Source: Batkoa obscura (lineage: Eukaryota > Entomophthoromycota > Entomophthoromycetes > Entomophthorales > Batkoaceae). From it: a stretch of 64,000 nucleotides of DNA. Below the pieces are notes generated by a model. The model was given only the letters and a program-made list of their open reading frames with translations, was not told where the DNA came from and searched no databases. Shown here piece after piece: positions 11,222-22,527 of the stretch. The stretch lies in assembly GCA_030770535.1 (NCBI GenBank), contig JASVEC010000004.1, positions 806,001 to 870,000 on the forward strand, given 5' to 3'. Numbering within the stretch: position 1 is the first letter of the stretch; the number at the start of each line of letters is the position of its first letter. The translations under genes and the position numbers were made by a program.

Positions 11222-11755
11222 ATGGAAGATATTGACTATAAACCCAAGAATCCAGGAGGTCATTTAGAACTAGAAAATCGAGAAGACATTGAGAAAATGA
11301 TTATCGACTGCTCCCAATTTTATGAAAATATTTATTTAAGCCAGTTATCAGGAATGGTAGACTTACCCATGGACTTACTAATCCAGCTATTAATGGAATT
11401 GATTACAAGGGGCAAATTATTAGCGCATATTGACCAGGTGGATATGCTCTTAATTTTTGAAGATGATGATAATGAAGAGGAAGAAGAAGAGGTTAAGGTA
11501 ATTAATGAAGAAGAAGAGGAAGCTGAGAATGAGAGCGAAGAAGCAGCGATGGGAGATATTGAAGAAAACAAGAAAGAGGAAGAAGAAGAAGAAAAGGTTC
11601 ATATCCAAGGTGAAGAAAACCTACCATTAAAGTTATCAAATCAGTTTAATGCTCAAATATTGGACTTATGTAAGAATTTGGATGCCGCCTATGAAACTAT
11701 TTTGGAGCTTGAAGCTGAAGCTTTGGAAAAGAATTTGAATACAATCGAAGATTAA
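11222..11755 (+). CDS. CSN4-like winged-helix (PCI C-terminal) protein with acidic insert
   Basis: Single-exon gene, 177 residues. Residues about 36-79 (FYENIYLSQLSGMVDLP to LLAHIDQVDMLLIFE) resemble the winged-helix half of a PCI domain. They are closest, in my judgement, to COP9 signalosome subunit 4, which carries a similar YNNI..EELGALLEIP and GFIDQIDGIVHFE. A run of about 50 mostly Glu/Asp residues follows (81-130). A C-terminal helix (FNAQILDLCKNLDAAYETILELEAEAL) then matches in position the helix after the CSN4 winged helix. The N-terminal helical-repeat half of CSN4 is missing, and full CSN4 is about 400 residues. It could be a reduced subunit, a paralogue, or another PCI protein. The family call is tentative. 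Confidence 0.55.
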   Translation: MEDIDYKPKNPGGHLELENREDIEKMIIDCSQFYENIYLSQLSGMVDLPMDLLIQLLMELITRGKLLAHIDQVDMLLIFEDDDNEEEEEEVKVINEEEEEAENESEEAAMGDIEENKKEEEEEEKVHIQGEENLPLKLSNQFNAQILDLCKNLDAAYETILELEAEALEKNLNTIED

Positions 11756-12196
11756 AAGTAATGCTAGCTTTTTTAAATAGCGTTTAAGTTTTATAAGTTT
11801 TTAATTAAGTTTAATAAATACATTTTTTAATAAATAAACAAAAATAACGACTAGACAATTCAGTATTGATTATTTTTAGTATATGTGATTATTTTTGCTA
11901 TATGTATTTACTGCTTTTAGATTAAATAAGAAAAAAAATGAATTTATGCCACTGTTTATTATCAATCATTAAGCAGTATCAAAAAGTATAAACAATAGCA
12001 AGCCTATAGTTGTAAACTGAACATTTTCAATAGACTCTTTCAATCTTTATAGAATTAGTCACTTAACACTTTTCTTAATCAGCATGTCTATAGAATCTAC
12101 TTAAAACTTTGGTTATGTTCAAACTAAAAGAAATTGAAATTGTCTGCTAAAAATTAAAAAATGAGTTATAACATTAATTTTTCCCCTGCTACAACT
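11756..12196. other. Convergent intergenic region, no feature seen
   Basis: About 440 AT-rich bases between the 3' ends of the CSN4-like gene and UPF2. Nothing recognised. Confidence 0.55.
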
Positions 12197-15100
12197 TTAA
12201 CCTCGTCCCTTATTTCCCTTGTTACTATTCGGATTCTTTTGAATCAAATCTGATAGATCAAATGTTTGAGTAACGTTTTGTCTTCCACTATTCTTAGCTG
12301 CCTCACCACGATGACTAGAATTTAAAAAAATTTCGGGTTTTGGAGCCCCATAGCTTTTTTGTAATCTGGGCTCATGTTGATTATTCCCACCATACTTTGG
12401 TTTATACTTAGGGGGGATAGCTTTTGAATTGGTTGAACGCACTGGTTTTTCACTACTATAATCGTTATCTTCTGTTTTAGTCGTATCATATCCAAGTACA
12501 ATTTTCTTAAGTTGCTGTTGCTCTATTCTTTCAGCTTTTTGCTTATTTAATGTTTGGATTGCTAAAGCATTATCTGAAGGGACGCCAACAGTACGAACCT
12601 TAAATTCATTTTAGAATATAAATATGAAAACCACTATATATATTACATGTTGCTTATTACCACGTTTAGTCAAAAGCGAAAAGGCGACTTGACTACCTCC
12701 ATCTTCAATTTCCGCTTGCTTATTTTTATCTAATTTGTTTAATAAAAATCTACAAAGTTATACTTTTACTACCTAATAATTTCATAGGAATAGGTACATC
12801 CAAAGCTACGGCCTTTCTTTCAAGTTTACGAGAATCGATAGTAGAAGCCATCATAGACTGATACTCTTTTTCAAACTCCTCTTCTTCTTGACGACGTAAA
12901 TCTTCGTCTTGCTCCTTTTTAAGTTTGTTTAAAAGAATAATTTTTTCACCATCTTCAACAGGCTCCTCACTTACATCACTATCTTCTAAATCTTCTTCTT
13001 CCTATTTATTTTTAAGTATTTCATCAAAAATTATTTTATAGATTTACCTTTTCGTTACCACTTCCTTCTGATTGATCGTCTTCTGAACTACTTTCTTGAT
13101 CTTCCTCGATATCTGATGCCTCTCTTTGTGGATTTGCTGTGGGTACTTTAAGGATGTTAAAAACTATGATCAAGTAAATGAGTATTTAAATTACCATATT
13201 GCTTTTTATTTTGGGCTATTTTAATCAAAGCTTCTTCCGCTTCTTCATAAGTAGCGAAAAGGTTTAACTTTGGTCTCAATAACTCGAAGGTATCATTAAT
13301 CGCAAATTGAACGTCAATTGGAATAAAAGGTTTGCTAAGAATGTAAAGCTAAAATGATTCACTATAATTATTGAAATAATAACAATAAAAGATTAATTAC
13401 TTGGAACAAAGTTAAAAACTCATTCATGATTGACCTTGAACTTGGGGCATTGAAATACACGCCACAAGTATCAAGGATAGTGCAGCAAAGCCGAATACGA
13501 AAACAATCGTCTGGAACATCAAATGGATTGAAACAATCTCTATTAGGTTTCCCATTCGCTATAAAAATTAAGTAACAAAAATAAAAATATCATTAATTAA
13601 ATTTACGATAGCCAAAGGAGACAATCAAGAGCAATAAATTGAATATTACAGATGGCCCAACAACTCTATAGTTAAAAAGCTCGGCTATAAATTTTACTTG
13701 AGAAATACGCTTTTGATTAAATTTATAATTATTTTCCTTGAAAATTGTTAAAGATTCCATCTACGTAAAATAAGTAAATTACTTCTAACCCAACAGCCAC
13801 GTCCTCGAGTACTTGATCAACAACATCTTCTACAAAAATAGGCTGGTATTTAACAAGCGCGCCCATCAATGCAGCAATAGGTTGGATGTGGGAATATTTG
13901 TTTTTATGAATTTTTGATACAGTTTTAAAAATAAAGTTATAGATAGACTCGTCATTCCATGCTAAGCGTCTGACGATCTTAATCAGCTTTTCTAAGGGGA
14001 ATCTTGAAGATTCAACTAATAGTAAGCTCCTTATAAATTGTTCCATTGGTGATAATGTTTTCTTGACTACGGCACTTTGTTCTGGAGGATTACATTGATA
14101 AAAGGCATTCTCAATCATCATCTCAAGACGTTCATTCAAGTGAGAGGATGCTTTTTTCTTCATCATAATATCAATCTAATAGTTTAGTATGTTCATTTAA
14201 AAATTAAAGGTAATACCATTGCTGCCGTTCTTTCGGTTGTATCAGGTGTTTTGAGTAAAAATCTACCACACACTTCTAAATAATTGCTTATAATTTCAAT
14301 ATTTCCTGGATGAAGGAAATTATCTAATAAACTTTTTAATATAAAGAAAGCAAAATGAGCTGGCAACAAGCTGAATTTAGTAAGCTCAGCTAAATATCTT
14401 ATGTTTTTGACTCTTCGCTCTAATAAGTTGGAATCCCCTACATTTGATGTTTTTTTGTGCAAAAGAAATTTGAATTCTTTTTCAAGCTGTTTTATTAGTT
14501 AAGTTACATGAATTATAATAATATATTACCCCTGCTTCAATGGACTTGCCAATATCTGGAAAATATGGAGTTAATGTGCCAATAAATCTAGAGTAATAAG
14601 AAAGTAAGTCAAGTCTTTTTTGAGGAACCTGGATTAAACTTCGAATAAGCCTTTTACGGGACGCCTTATTATTAATGTAACAAAATTCAACTGCTGCTTG
14701 ATCGATTAAATCTCTGTTACCCATGTTCTGTAGTCCAACTAAAAATGCAGTCATTTGAGCAGAAGCTGTGGTCTTTTCTTCATTAATATCCTCTAAATTA
14801 TCTTCGTCCAATTCAAAGGATAAGTTTGGATCTTCTTCTGCTTTTTCGTTCTGAACAGTTTCCGTAGCAACTATGTTTTCGTCAGATTTATCATTCAAAG
14901 ACTCTTTCAGATCTCCTTTTATATCTTCTTTTTCTTGTTCATCTACTTTATCATCCGAAGCTGCATTTGAGGGTTCTATACCAAGAAGAATTCCTGGGAC
15001 TAATGATTTCAAATCCAAAAGTTTTGTATAAAATGTTCGAGCATCATCATCTTCCCATGGCCCACCTTCATGTACATTCTCGCCTTCCCCCCGATTGAAT

Positions 15101-16523
15101 CCAAATTCATTAACTACAACACCAGATATGGCTGAGTTAACCGAGTCATTAGGGAGTTCTGGCATATCCATATTTAAATAGTCCATCATTCTTTAATAAT
15201 AAGTTAATGTTTACTTTATGGTTGAGTAAAACTTACGTTTCCATATTTTGTAAATTTTTTTCATAAGCTTTAAAATGAGTTTCATATCTTAACTTAGCTT
15301 CATCATTAACCTCTCCCCGAGCTATTGATCTCTCGTGATTAATTCTCTCTTCTTTTTTTATTGCCTAAATTATTTAGATTATGTATTTATACATCATCCT
15401 ATTTGTTACCTTATGATCTCGAACTAAATTCTTTGATAATTCTTTAGCATAAGAAGTAAATAATTCTCTAAAAGCTTCGACTTGTTCATTCGTTAAAATA
15501 GATATCATAATATGAGACTTAGGAACCGGAGACTTTACTTCCTTTTCTTGTTCTTCATTTGATTTTGGATTCTCTTTATTTTCTTTTGTATCTTCTGAGT
15601 CCTGACTTCTTGGTGAAATACGTAATACGTCATAACCGAATGACTTTAAAAAGGAAACTACAAGTGATAAATTGGTAAACTTATCTCTATCCGTAGAAAG
15701 CTAACAGTTTTACAATTAGCATTTTATATCTTATTAAAATCAAATAATTACTATTGCTTTGACGCTATGGTAAACTATACCCAAATGGTTATTTCTTAAC
15801 GCTGCGTTCCATGGTCCAGAAATTGGGCCCTCTAGAAAAAAAGTCCGATCTTTTAATTCAGCCTCTTGTTTCAAATCATCTAAGCTATCTGTTATTTTTT
15901 TAGCTACTTCTTTAGCCTCTGGAAACTTTTTGAATCCATTTTCAATGCCCCAAAATACCCCTACAAGCCAAATTTCGGTAATAACTTTAAGTATTGTTCT
16001 TTGCTTTGATATTCTACTAACATCCTCTTTTTCTTTATCTACTGTACTTTGATTTGGTTGTACTGATAAACTTGTTTTAGTTGGTGCTACTGATAACATT
16101 TTTCTTACAACATCAAAAAGCTCTATGGTAAATGTATCTGGAAAACGTTGATGTAAAGCAGATATAACCTGAAATATTAATAATTTATGTAATATAAAAT
16201 ATAGCTATTTACTTCTACTGCTGCTTGAATACTAGGTCCTGTTTTACATTTAAGGATACCTTCAGAAATTCCTGATACAACCTCAGTGATATACTTTTCC
16301 AAAGACAAAGTATTTATATCTTTTAATAGAGATTGGCAATTATCGGAATTTAAAGAAGTACGACATTTCTTTATAAAACTAGTATTCTTTTTAAAGTTGG
16401 AATCAAGGTTTGGTTTAATTTCTAATAATCAATCAATGAGCTATTATGAATAAATGGTGGATTACCAGGTTTCTCAATCCAAGCGTGTAAATTTTTTTTT
16501 ATCAATTGAATTCTATTCTCCAT
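12197..16523 (-). CDS. UPF2: UPF2/NMD2, nonsense-mediated mRNA decay factor
   Basis: Large spliced gene, start MENRIQLIKKNL at 16523, stop at 12197-12199; I estimate about 1,200 residues and a dozen or more short introns. UPF2 bridges UPF1 and UPF3 in the cytoplasmic surveillance complex. The first MIF4G domain begins near FIKKCRTSLN and LEKYISEVVSGISEGILKC, with ALHQRFPDTF. The second spans about 14482-15189 plus neighbouring exons. The third, which binds UPF3, contains DCFRIRLCCTILDTCGVYF (about 13440-13540) and PFIPIDVQF. An acidic stretch (about 12930-13120) separates it from the UPF1-binding C-terminus. The latter contains QNVTQTFDLSDLIQKN and a Gly/Lys-rich end. Example intron: GTAATCC to ATTAG near 16425-16475, restoring HAWIEKP|EIKPNLD. 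Confidence 0.92.
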
Positions 16524-17302
16524 CTTCAAATTAACTTTTTAAAGTTCAATTCTAAAGCTTTTGTACACATGTTAATACAATTGATTTTGAGTTTATTAAT
16601 TATTACTCTTTAGAATAGATTATTTAAAAAGAAAGATACAGCTTGATTTATTTTGCAAAACTAAGATGAATTTAATTGGGTGCTAAAATTAGCTTTTTTG
16701 TTGTGAAAAAATTAAGATCAGAAAAAAATCATTTAAATTTTGATTCCATTTTATGAAAAATGAAATCCTTATCTTACCAAGATAAATTGGAATCTTTTGT
16801 TCTTAAGAATGAATACCTTTAAGTCACCAAAGAATAACTAGCATTTATGCTTCATGTTTAATTGAAGACTAGTAGTTTCGTAATGTTATAAGATAAAATA
16901 GTATACAAAAATAAGCTCTATAAATTTATTTTTTATTAGTTTTTACAATCGAACTATAATATACTCATTTACTAATGGCTATATCAAAATAGTAATAAAC
17001 AACGATAATTAAAAATTAAACTATTTAATGTAAAAAGGACCAGCTTTTGGAAATTAAATCAAGCTTTAGAATGAAATTATGAAATAGAAATGTAACTTCA
17101 ATATTAAAAATAAATTTTAAACAATAACGTGCAAAAAATAATAGGGCTAATATCTTCTAAGAAAAGTGAGAACCTTGACGTTACCAACATTATTTGGTTA
17201 GCTCTAGGAAATGAAAGAGACCTTCCCGTAAAAAAACTAACACATTTATAAAAGATAAGACTGGTTTGCAATTAATAATAAATAAATTAAATTAATATAA
17301 AT
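16524..17302. other. Intergenic, no feature seen
   Basis: About 780 AT-rich bases upstream of UPF2 and downstream of the Rab gene. No open frame, repeat copy or RNA gene recognised. Confidence 0.55.
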
Positions 17303-18279
17303 TAAATGCAACAAGAGTTGGTCGTGGTTTGAGATTGTGTACTTGGATTGACATTGATTTTTCCACTTGCTTTGGCTTGTTGATTACTTTCAATCCTATT
17401 TTTATGTTCAACTAATTCTTGAGTTAGTTCTAAAAACAATTTATCTACGCCTAAAAGTCAAATTAGATGGTGTTCAGTAAGCTTAACACATTTAATTTAC
17501 CTTGATCTTCTTTTGCTGAAACTTCATGTATCTTATATTGTGCTTGAAGTTCATTCCTTACATAATCATATACTTTTGAAAGTGATACTTCACGTCCTTC
17601 TTCTGCTAAATCCATTTTATTGCCCACGATGTGAATAACTAAGAATAATTAACTATATCCATTAAAGTTTATCATGAAACTTACTAAGATCTTCTGACAT
17701 GTTTCTTTTAAGTTCTATTGAAATTATAAAAAATAACTAAATAATAACACATTATTTACCATCTAACCATCTATTCATATCGTTAAAACTTTCCTCTGAA
17801 GTTATGTCGTATACTAAGATGGCAGCCGTAGCCTAGATTCAAGGTTAATTAAAAATAAAATATCAACTTTTCAAAACATACCCCACGGTAATACATCGGC
17901 GCCTAAATGAAGTGAGTTATTATTTAAAAAAATTTGATAATGGAAATGATTTACCATAGACCTAAATCTTTCTTGGCCAGCAGTATCCCAAATCTGTAGA
18001 CGAACTTTACAACCATCAACCACACTAATTTTGAAGTGTAAATATTATAAAAAATGGAAAATAATAATAAAAATACATCTTTGTTATAGAAAATGCGGCA
18101 CCAATTGTAGAAGGACAATTAGGAGAAAAGGTTCTTTGAACATATCTTAAAACTAGAGAAGATTTACCAACTCCTAAAAAAAAATTGTAAAGTTAAAAAG
18201 CGGAAAAATAAGTTTGTTATGAAAAAAGAGTACCTTGACTTCCAAGAACAACCACTTTAGCTTCAAGTAGAGAATGCAT
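17303..18279 (-). CDS. Rab-family small GTPase
   Basis: Spliced gene starting MHSLLEAKVVVLGSQG at 18279 and ending STQSQTTTNSCCI at 17303, with about seven short introns. All GTPase boxes are readable after splicing: G1 GSQGVGKSSLV, switch I with STIGAAF, G3 WDTAGQERFRSM, YYRGA, and a G4 in the stretch that ends VIHIVGNKMDLAEEGR. The effector-side sequence AAILVYDITSEESFNDMNRWLD is typical of Rab proteins. The C-terminal CC dicysteine is the site for geranylgeranylation, so the protein should cycle on and off endomembranes. The EAKVVVLG..GVGKSSLV..YV signature recalls a Rab5/Rab22/Rab31-like group, but I cannot fix the subfamily without a tree. Confidence 0.87.
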
Positions 18280-19459
18280 ATCAATATTTCTATTATCCTT
18301 TTTTATATAAACTAACTTCTAAAGCTGAATTATATTAAATAATTGTAAAGTTAACCCCAATTCAATTCAAAATCTATGTCTATTTTTTTAACGTTTTGAA
18401 TATTTCAAAATTCAGCTCATCTTACTATGCTATTATTGGTTAGATTCACATATTTAATTGTATTGATTGGACATTTTTGGGTTTAATTTTGTTTACTGAT
18501 TTAATCAAAGATGGTAATGAATTCATCTCACTTTTAGGTTGAAACTTTTAGCTTAAACTCGTAATTAGCGGATACAGGTCAAAATGCTTAATCTATTGGA
18601 CCGCTCTGATTTGATAGTTAGAACACGACTCCTTTTAGCTGCATTTATTTGGAAATTATAAGCTTGCCCCAGAGCTCTATTTTATTTGTGGCTTAACTGA
18701 AAATTAATTTATTTTTCGAGTTTAGTTTAAAACTTTTTGAGGTTTATTATTGTTACTAAAATCATTTGCTAGTAGTAGGTTATTATTATTATAATTCCGC
18801 TCTAGACTTATTAGTTCATTTAAAATTCATCTCAAGCTGAGTTTTATTTACAAGAGGGTTTTATAATGTTTTTACAACTCAAACCCTATTAAGTATATGA
18901 GGACTTTAAACTTTAAACAGCACCTTATACAGCTATTGAAGCTCTTTTGAGACTTTTCTAATGGTAGTTTTTATAGTCGAATTATTTTATAGCTGATTTC
19001 TTAAAGCCCGACCCTTATAGTTAGCTGAATATAACATAAATTTTTCTCTTAAATGAGCAGTTAATTAGGTCTCAAAAGAGCTGTAATAGCTATATACTGA
19101 GATTAACTATTAAGAAATAAATTATAAAAAATCCCTATCATTTCCCATATGAAAGCATATTAAAAACTACTTGAACTTAGTAACTATGTTAAATTATGAA
19201 TAAATTGCTAATGAAATCATTTCATATAGTTTAAAACGAATGCTCTGCTTTTAATTAGCTTAAATGATTGCCTCTATACGACTACTTCTATATATAAAAT
19301 ATATTGAATTTACAACTTTATCTCATTCATTAAATTGGGGCTATTTGATTTTTTGCTGCAAAATTGATATCAATTTAAACTCTAACAAAAAAGCTCCCAT
19401 AATATTTTGAACATTAAAACTAAATTTAAAATTAAAAAAGGTTTAATAAAAAATAGAAA
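18280..19459. other. Divergent intergenic region with an inverted repeat
   Basis: About 1.2 kb between the divergent Rab and L27 genes. It is AT-rich without a supported open frame. It contains one pair of inverted 21-base arms (18933-18953 and 19069-19089), listed separately. Confidence 0.55.
18933..19089. repeat. Inverted repeat, 21-bp arms
   Basis: The arms at 18933-18953 and 19069-19089 are complementary through AGCTCTTTTGAGAC and CTATT, with a two-base mismatch. The spacer is about 115 bases. It may be an old foldback element or chance in AT-rich DNA. Confidence 0.5.
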
Positions 19460-20032
19460 ATGCTCAATTTAATAAGTACTGGAATCAAAGGATTTAATAA
19501 TATAAACAACTTTCTATTAAATCAAGTACGACATGCAACTAAGAAATCAGGAGGTTCAACTAAAAATGGACGTGATTCAGCTGGTAGAAGATTAGGAGCA
19601 AAAAGATTTGATGGTATTTATTTTTTTAGAACTAAAAACATCAATAAATCTAAACAAATCTTTAGGCCAATTAGTTAAAGCAGGTAATATATTGTTCCGT
19701 CAAAGAGGTACCAAATTATTCCCGGGAGAAAATGTAATTTTCTAGCAAAAAGTGAAAGAAAATTTGTATTAAATTTAAATTAGGTTGGTATGGGTAGAGA
19801 TCACACATTATTTGCTCTGTTACCAGGGTTTGTAAAATATTATCGAGTAAAAGATGATAAAAACAAAGAAAGAAGATATGTAGGTATTACCCATGAATCA
19901 AATGTTAAGTTACCTTCAGACCATAATCTTCCTCGTCCACGTAAATTTGATCTCGTTGATACCAACGCCTTTTGGACAGATATTGAAAGCAAGCAAGAGG
20001 AGTATCGTAAAAAAATAGACCCAAAATTATAA
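19460..20032 (+). CDS. Mitochondrial large-subunit ribosomal protein bL27m
   Basis: Spliced gene of three exons, with introns 19614-19665 and 19734-19783. It gives about 156 residues and a TAA at 20030-20032. The L27 core is plain: [24 protein letters not shown], then [21 protein letters not shown], and [21 protein letters not shown]27 sits near the peptidyl transferase centre of the ribosome. About 24 residues precede the core and are rich in Asn, hydrophobic and basic residues, which fits a mitochondrial presequence. The C-terminal extension with [15 protein letters not shown] is the kind found in fungal mitochondrial L27 rather than bacterial L27. The first intron join restores [12 protein letters not shown] and the second GEN|VGMGRD. 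Confidence 0.92.
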
Positions 20033-20558
20033 TCACAGTTTAGAAAAATGGAAAAAAGTAAATAATAAACAATAAGTTTTAAGTTACCATTGATATTATT
20101 CGCAATATGCCATTTATAAACTCTATGACATAGTAAGTAAATTTAAGTACAAGCAATTGACTATTTTTTAATTTTGAAATGCTATTTAAATATGTTTACA
20201 TGAAAAAACAAGTAGGTTGTAAGATTTATTTTATGGTAGTTAATGGACTGCCATGCTTAAACTAATAAATGTACGTGGCGATATCTTTTGTTAAAGAACT
20301 TTGTTAAAAGGTCGTCCAACCTTAACATTATATAAAAAATGGACTAAATGATCAAACAAAAAGATATTCCCATGTTTACATTTATGTTAATATTGCAGTA
20401 AAGCTTTAAAAACAACAAGGATCCTTTATACTCATTCTGCAACTTGATATATATCTTTTGATTAGCTACATTGTTGATAATATACTTAATTACTTTATTT
20501 TATTTTGTATTTTTAATAAATATAGCATTTATAGATGATTCTATATAAAACATTGGCC

Positions 20559-20730
20559 ATCCTTGTAGGAGCGATTTTCATTTTTTAGGGAAAGCTGAAA
20601 TGGAACAGCTAGATGCTAAAAAAAGAAGACAAAGGTAAGGATAACTTGTGAGTATTCGATGATTGAAGTTACCTTACTCAAAGGAGTCCTCTTTGGACCA
20701 GAACAGATGATAATGGTTCTTGATTTTTTT
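20559..20730 (+). CDS. Possible small spliced gene fragment
   Basis: Two short open pieces can be joined across a GT-AG intron (about 20635-20669). They read as a basic, charged stretch (KAEMEQLDAKKRRQ) followed by YLTQRSPLWTRTDDNGS and a TGA near 20729. The join is in phase and the composition looks more protein-like than the flanks. I could not identify the family or a confident first exon. It may be the 3' end of a small conserved protein or chance. Confidence 0.25.
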
Positions 20731-21301
20731 GCAACAGTCAATGGGTAAAAATTTTATTAAAAATTTGAAAGATTATACAAATATTCACTATTAATTTATT
20801 AATTGTAATTAAAAAATAAATTTGATTATAGTATTGACAATTCATTTATTTGCATATTAACATTATTTATAAATATATTTATTATATTAAATAATTGACT
20901 ATAAAATTGAATTTTATACCTTATTTAAGAGTAAAAATATCACATTTAAATATGTTAACTTCTCGTTACGCCCGATGGCTTCTCCCTTCTTAAAAGGGCT
21001 TAGTTATTATACCATGAACAAGTTCACAACCATTTGTGAATCTCGTCCACATCTTTGCTTCACTCCCCTTTAGATATCTAAGCAATCAAACCTTCTCATT
21101 GTTTACACTAAATAAAAACACAAAGGCATGTTTGTATTTGAGTTTTTAAAAAAAAACTATTATTTATTTATGTGTTTTTTTAAAACTCATGGTGCAAAAT
21201 ATAATTATTGATATTACTTTTTTATTTAATTTTATAAAAAATAGCTATTTTTATTCAACTTGCTTTTTCTATTATTACATATGTTTTATTATAAAAAGTA
21301 T

Positions 21302-21400
21302 GAAGATGTATCTTTTTGTTTAAGAATTTTACTAACAATCTTTCCGCTCAAATAGCGCTTAAAAAATGGAAAAAGTGATGAAACCAGAAAAAACACCCCC
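21302..21400 (+). repeat. MITE-A copy 4
   Basis: A 99-bp copy; the left end has decayed to GAAGATG with flank GTAT, while the right end is a perfect ACACCCCC followed by ATAT. The core AATAGCGCTTAAAAAATGG is intact. Confidence 0.87.
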
Positions 21401-21447
21401 ATATTTGCTAGATAAGTGCACTAAATTAACGATCCTACATTGGCCAA

Positions 21448-21753
21448 AAGTTAGCAGTCTTGAACCTAGGTTTAAATATTTTCGGTTGCTTATATACTCT
21501 AAGCAAGGGCTCTATATTCCTCCTTCAAATTGTTGGTAAAGCTTTTGACCCCACCACCAAGGAGCTCCTAGACTACGGTAATATACCTACCTCCCTTGTT
21601 ATGAATTTAGTAACTATTATTTTAACTTCTACAATTAATGTTAAAGTATTTAAAAAGCTAATAAAACCTGACTATTTGAATGTTGAGCAATTTAAAGTTA
21701 AAAATGGTAATGTAATATTAAATTTTAATTTATTATGTCAAGGCCCAGCTTAA
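21448..21753 (+). CDS. Unidentified open frame, possibly the 3' exon of a gene
   Basis: An open frame of about 100 residues ending in TAA at 21751-21753, starting just after MITE-A copy 4. It has no ATG near its start, so it would need an upstream exon. It reads KLAVLNLGLNIFGCLYTLSKG, then KAFDPTTKELLDYGNIP, and ends NVEQFKVKNGNVILNFNLL. The composition is protein-like and less extreme than the flanking DNA. I do not recognise the family. It could be the last exon of a gene split or truncated by the MITE insertion, or a relic. Confidence 0.35.
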   Translation, partial: KLAVLNLGLNIFGCLYTLSKGSIFLLQIVGKAFDPTTKELLDYGNIPTSLVMNLVTIILTSTINVKVFKKLIKPDYLNVEQFKVKNGNVILNFNLLCQGPA

Positions 21754-22527
21754 ATAATGTACTTGAATGAAAAATTATTAATAACAATATTGGGCTTAAT
21801 TTTGAATCTTAAAGTAAACATCAGGCTTAGTATAAATTACAAGTAATAATATAATTATTCTATAAATTCAGGTTATAAGCCAGATTCAACTTACTTTATA
21901 TCTAATATTAAAGTAATGAATACATTCGCTATAAGTGTAAACAAATACAATAAATAGTAAATCCATTTTTTATATATGAATAAATTAAATATAGAAAGTA
22001 TTACTAATAGCTATTAAAGTAATAGGATCTTTTTTTTGGAAAATAATTTTTTTTTGTATTGGTTAATTTCATCCCTAGATAAATATATAAAAGGAAGTTT
22101 CGCTTATACAAAATAGCCAATAAATTACGGAAATGCAGCTCAATTTAAAAGTTTTTATTAATGCCATAGTAACTGAAATCACATTATATTGCTAAGTACG
22201 TTTAGAATAAGGAATTTTAATTACTATTGTAAAACCGAAAAAGTGGAGATGTTATTGTGTGCGAAAATAATATCAAAAAATACAAGCCAAAATGTTTAAA
22301 GGTAAAGGTTTTTTATACACAAAAAGATCTTATTCAAGGTATAGAAAGCTTAATAAGGGATAATTAAACAGTTGGAGATAGGGGTCAAAAATTAGCAATA
22401 TCTGCATAGTATTAATATTAAAGGCAAATTATAGGCATGGATCAATACAAAACTTATAAAATTATATTCAAAAATCAAATGGTTGGGCCAAGTGCTGGGC
22501 GTGAATATTGATGGTAAAAGACACAAC

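Larger units (their letters stand above)
20033..22527. other. Long intergenic region with two doubtful small genes and a MITE-A
   Basis: About 2.5 kb. It contains a possible small spliced gene (about 20559-20730), MITE-A copy 4 (21302-21400), and one open frame of about 100 residues (to 21753). The stretch 20940-21110 is richer in C than its surroundings but carries stops. The rest is AT-rich and empty. Confidence 0.5.

Noticed and set aside
11332-11571. Serine-rich minus-strand frame
   Set aside because: It is the antisense of the Glu-rich insert of the CSN4-like gene; GAA/GAG runs read as Ser/Leu on the other strand.
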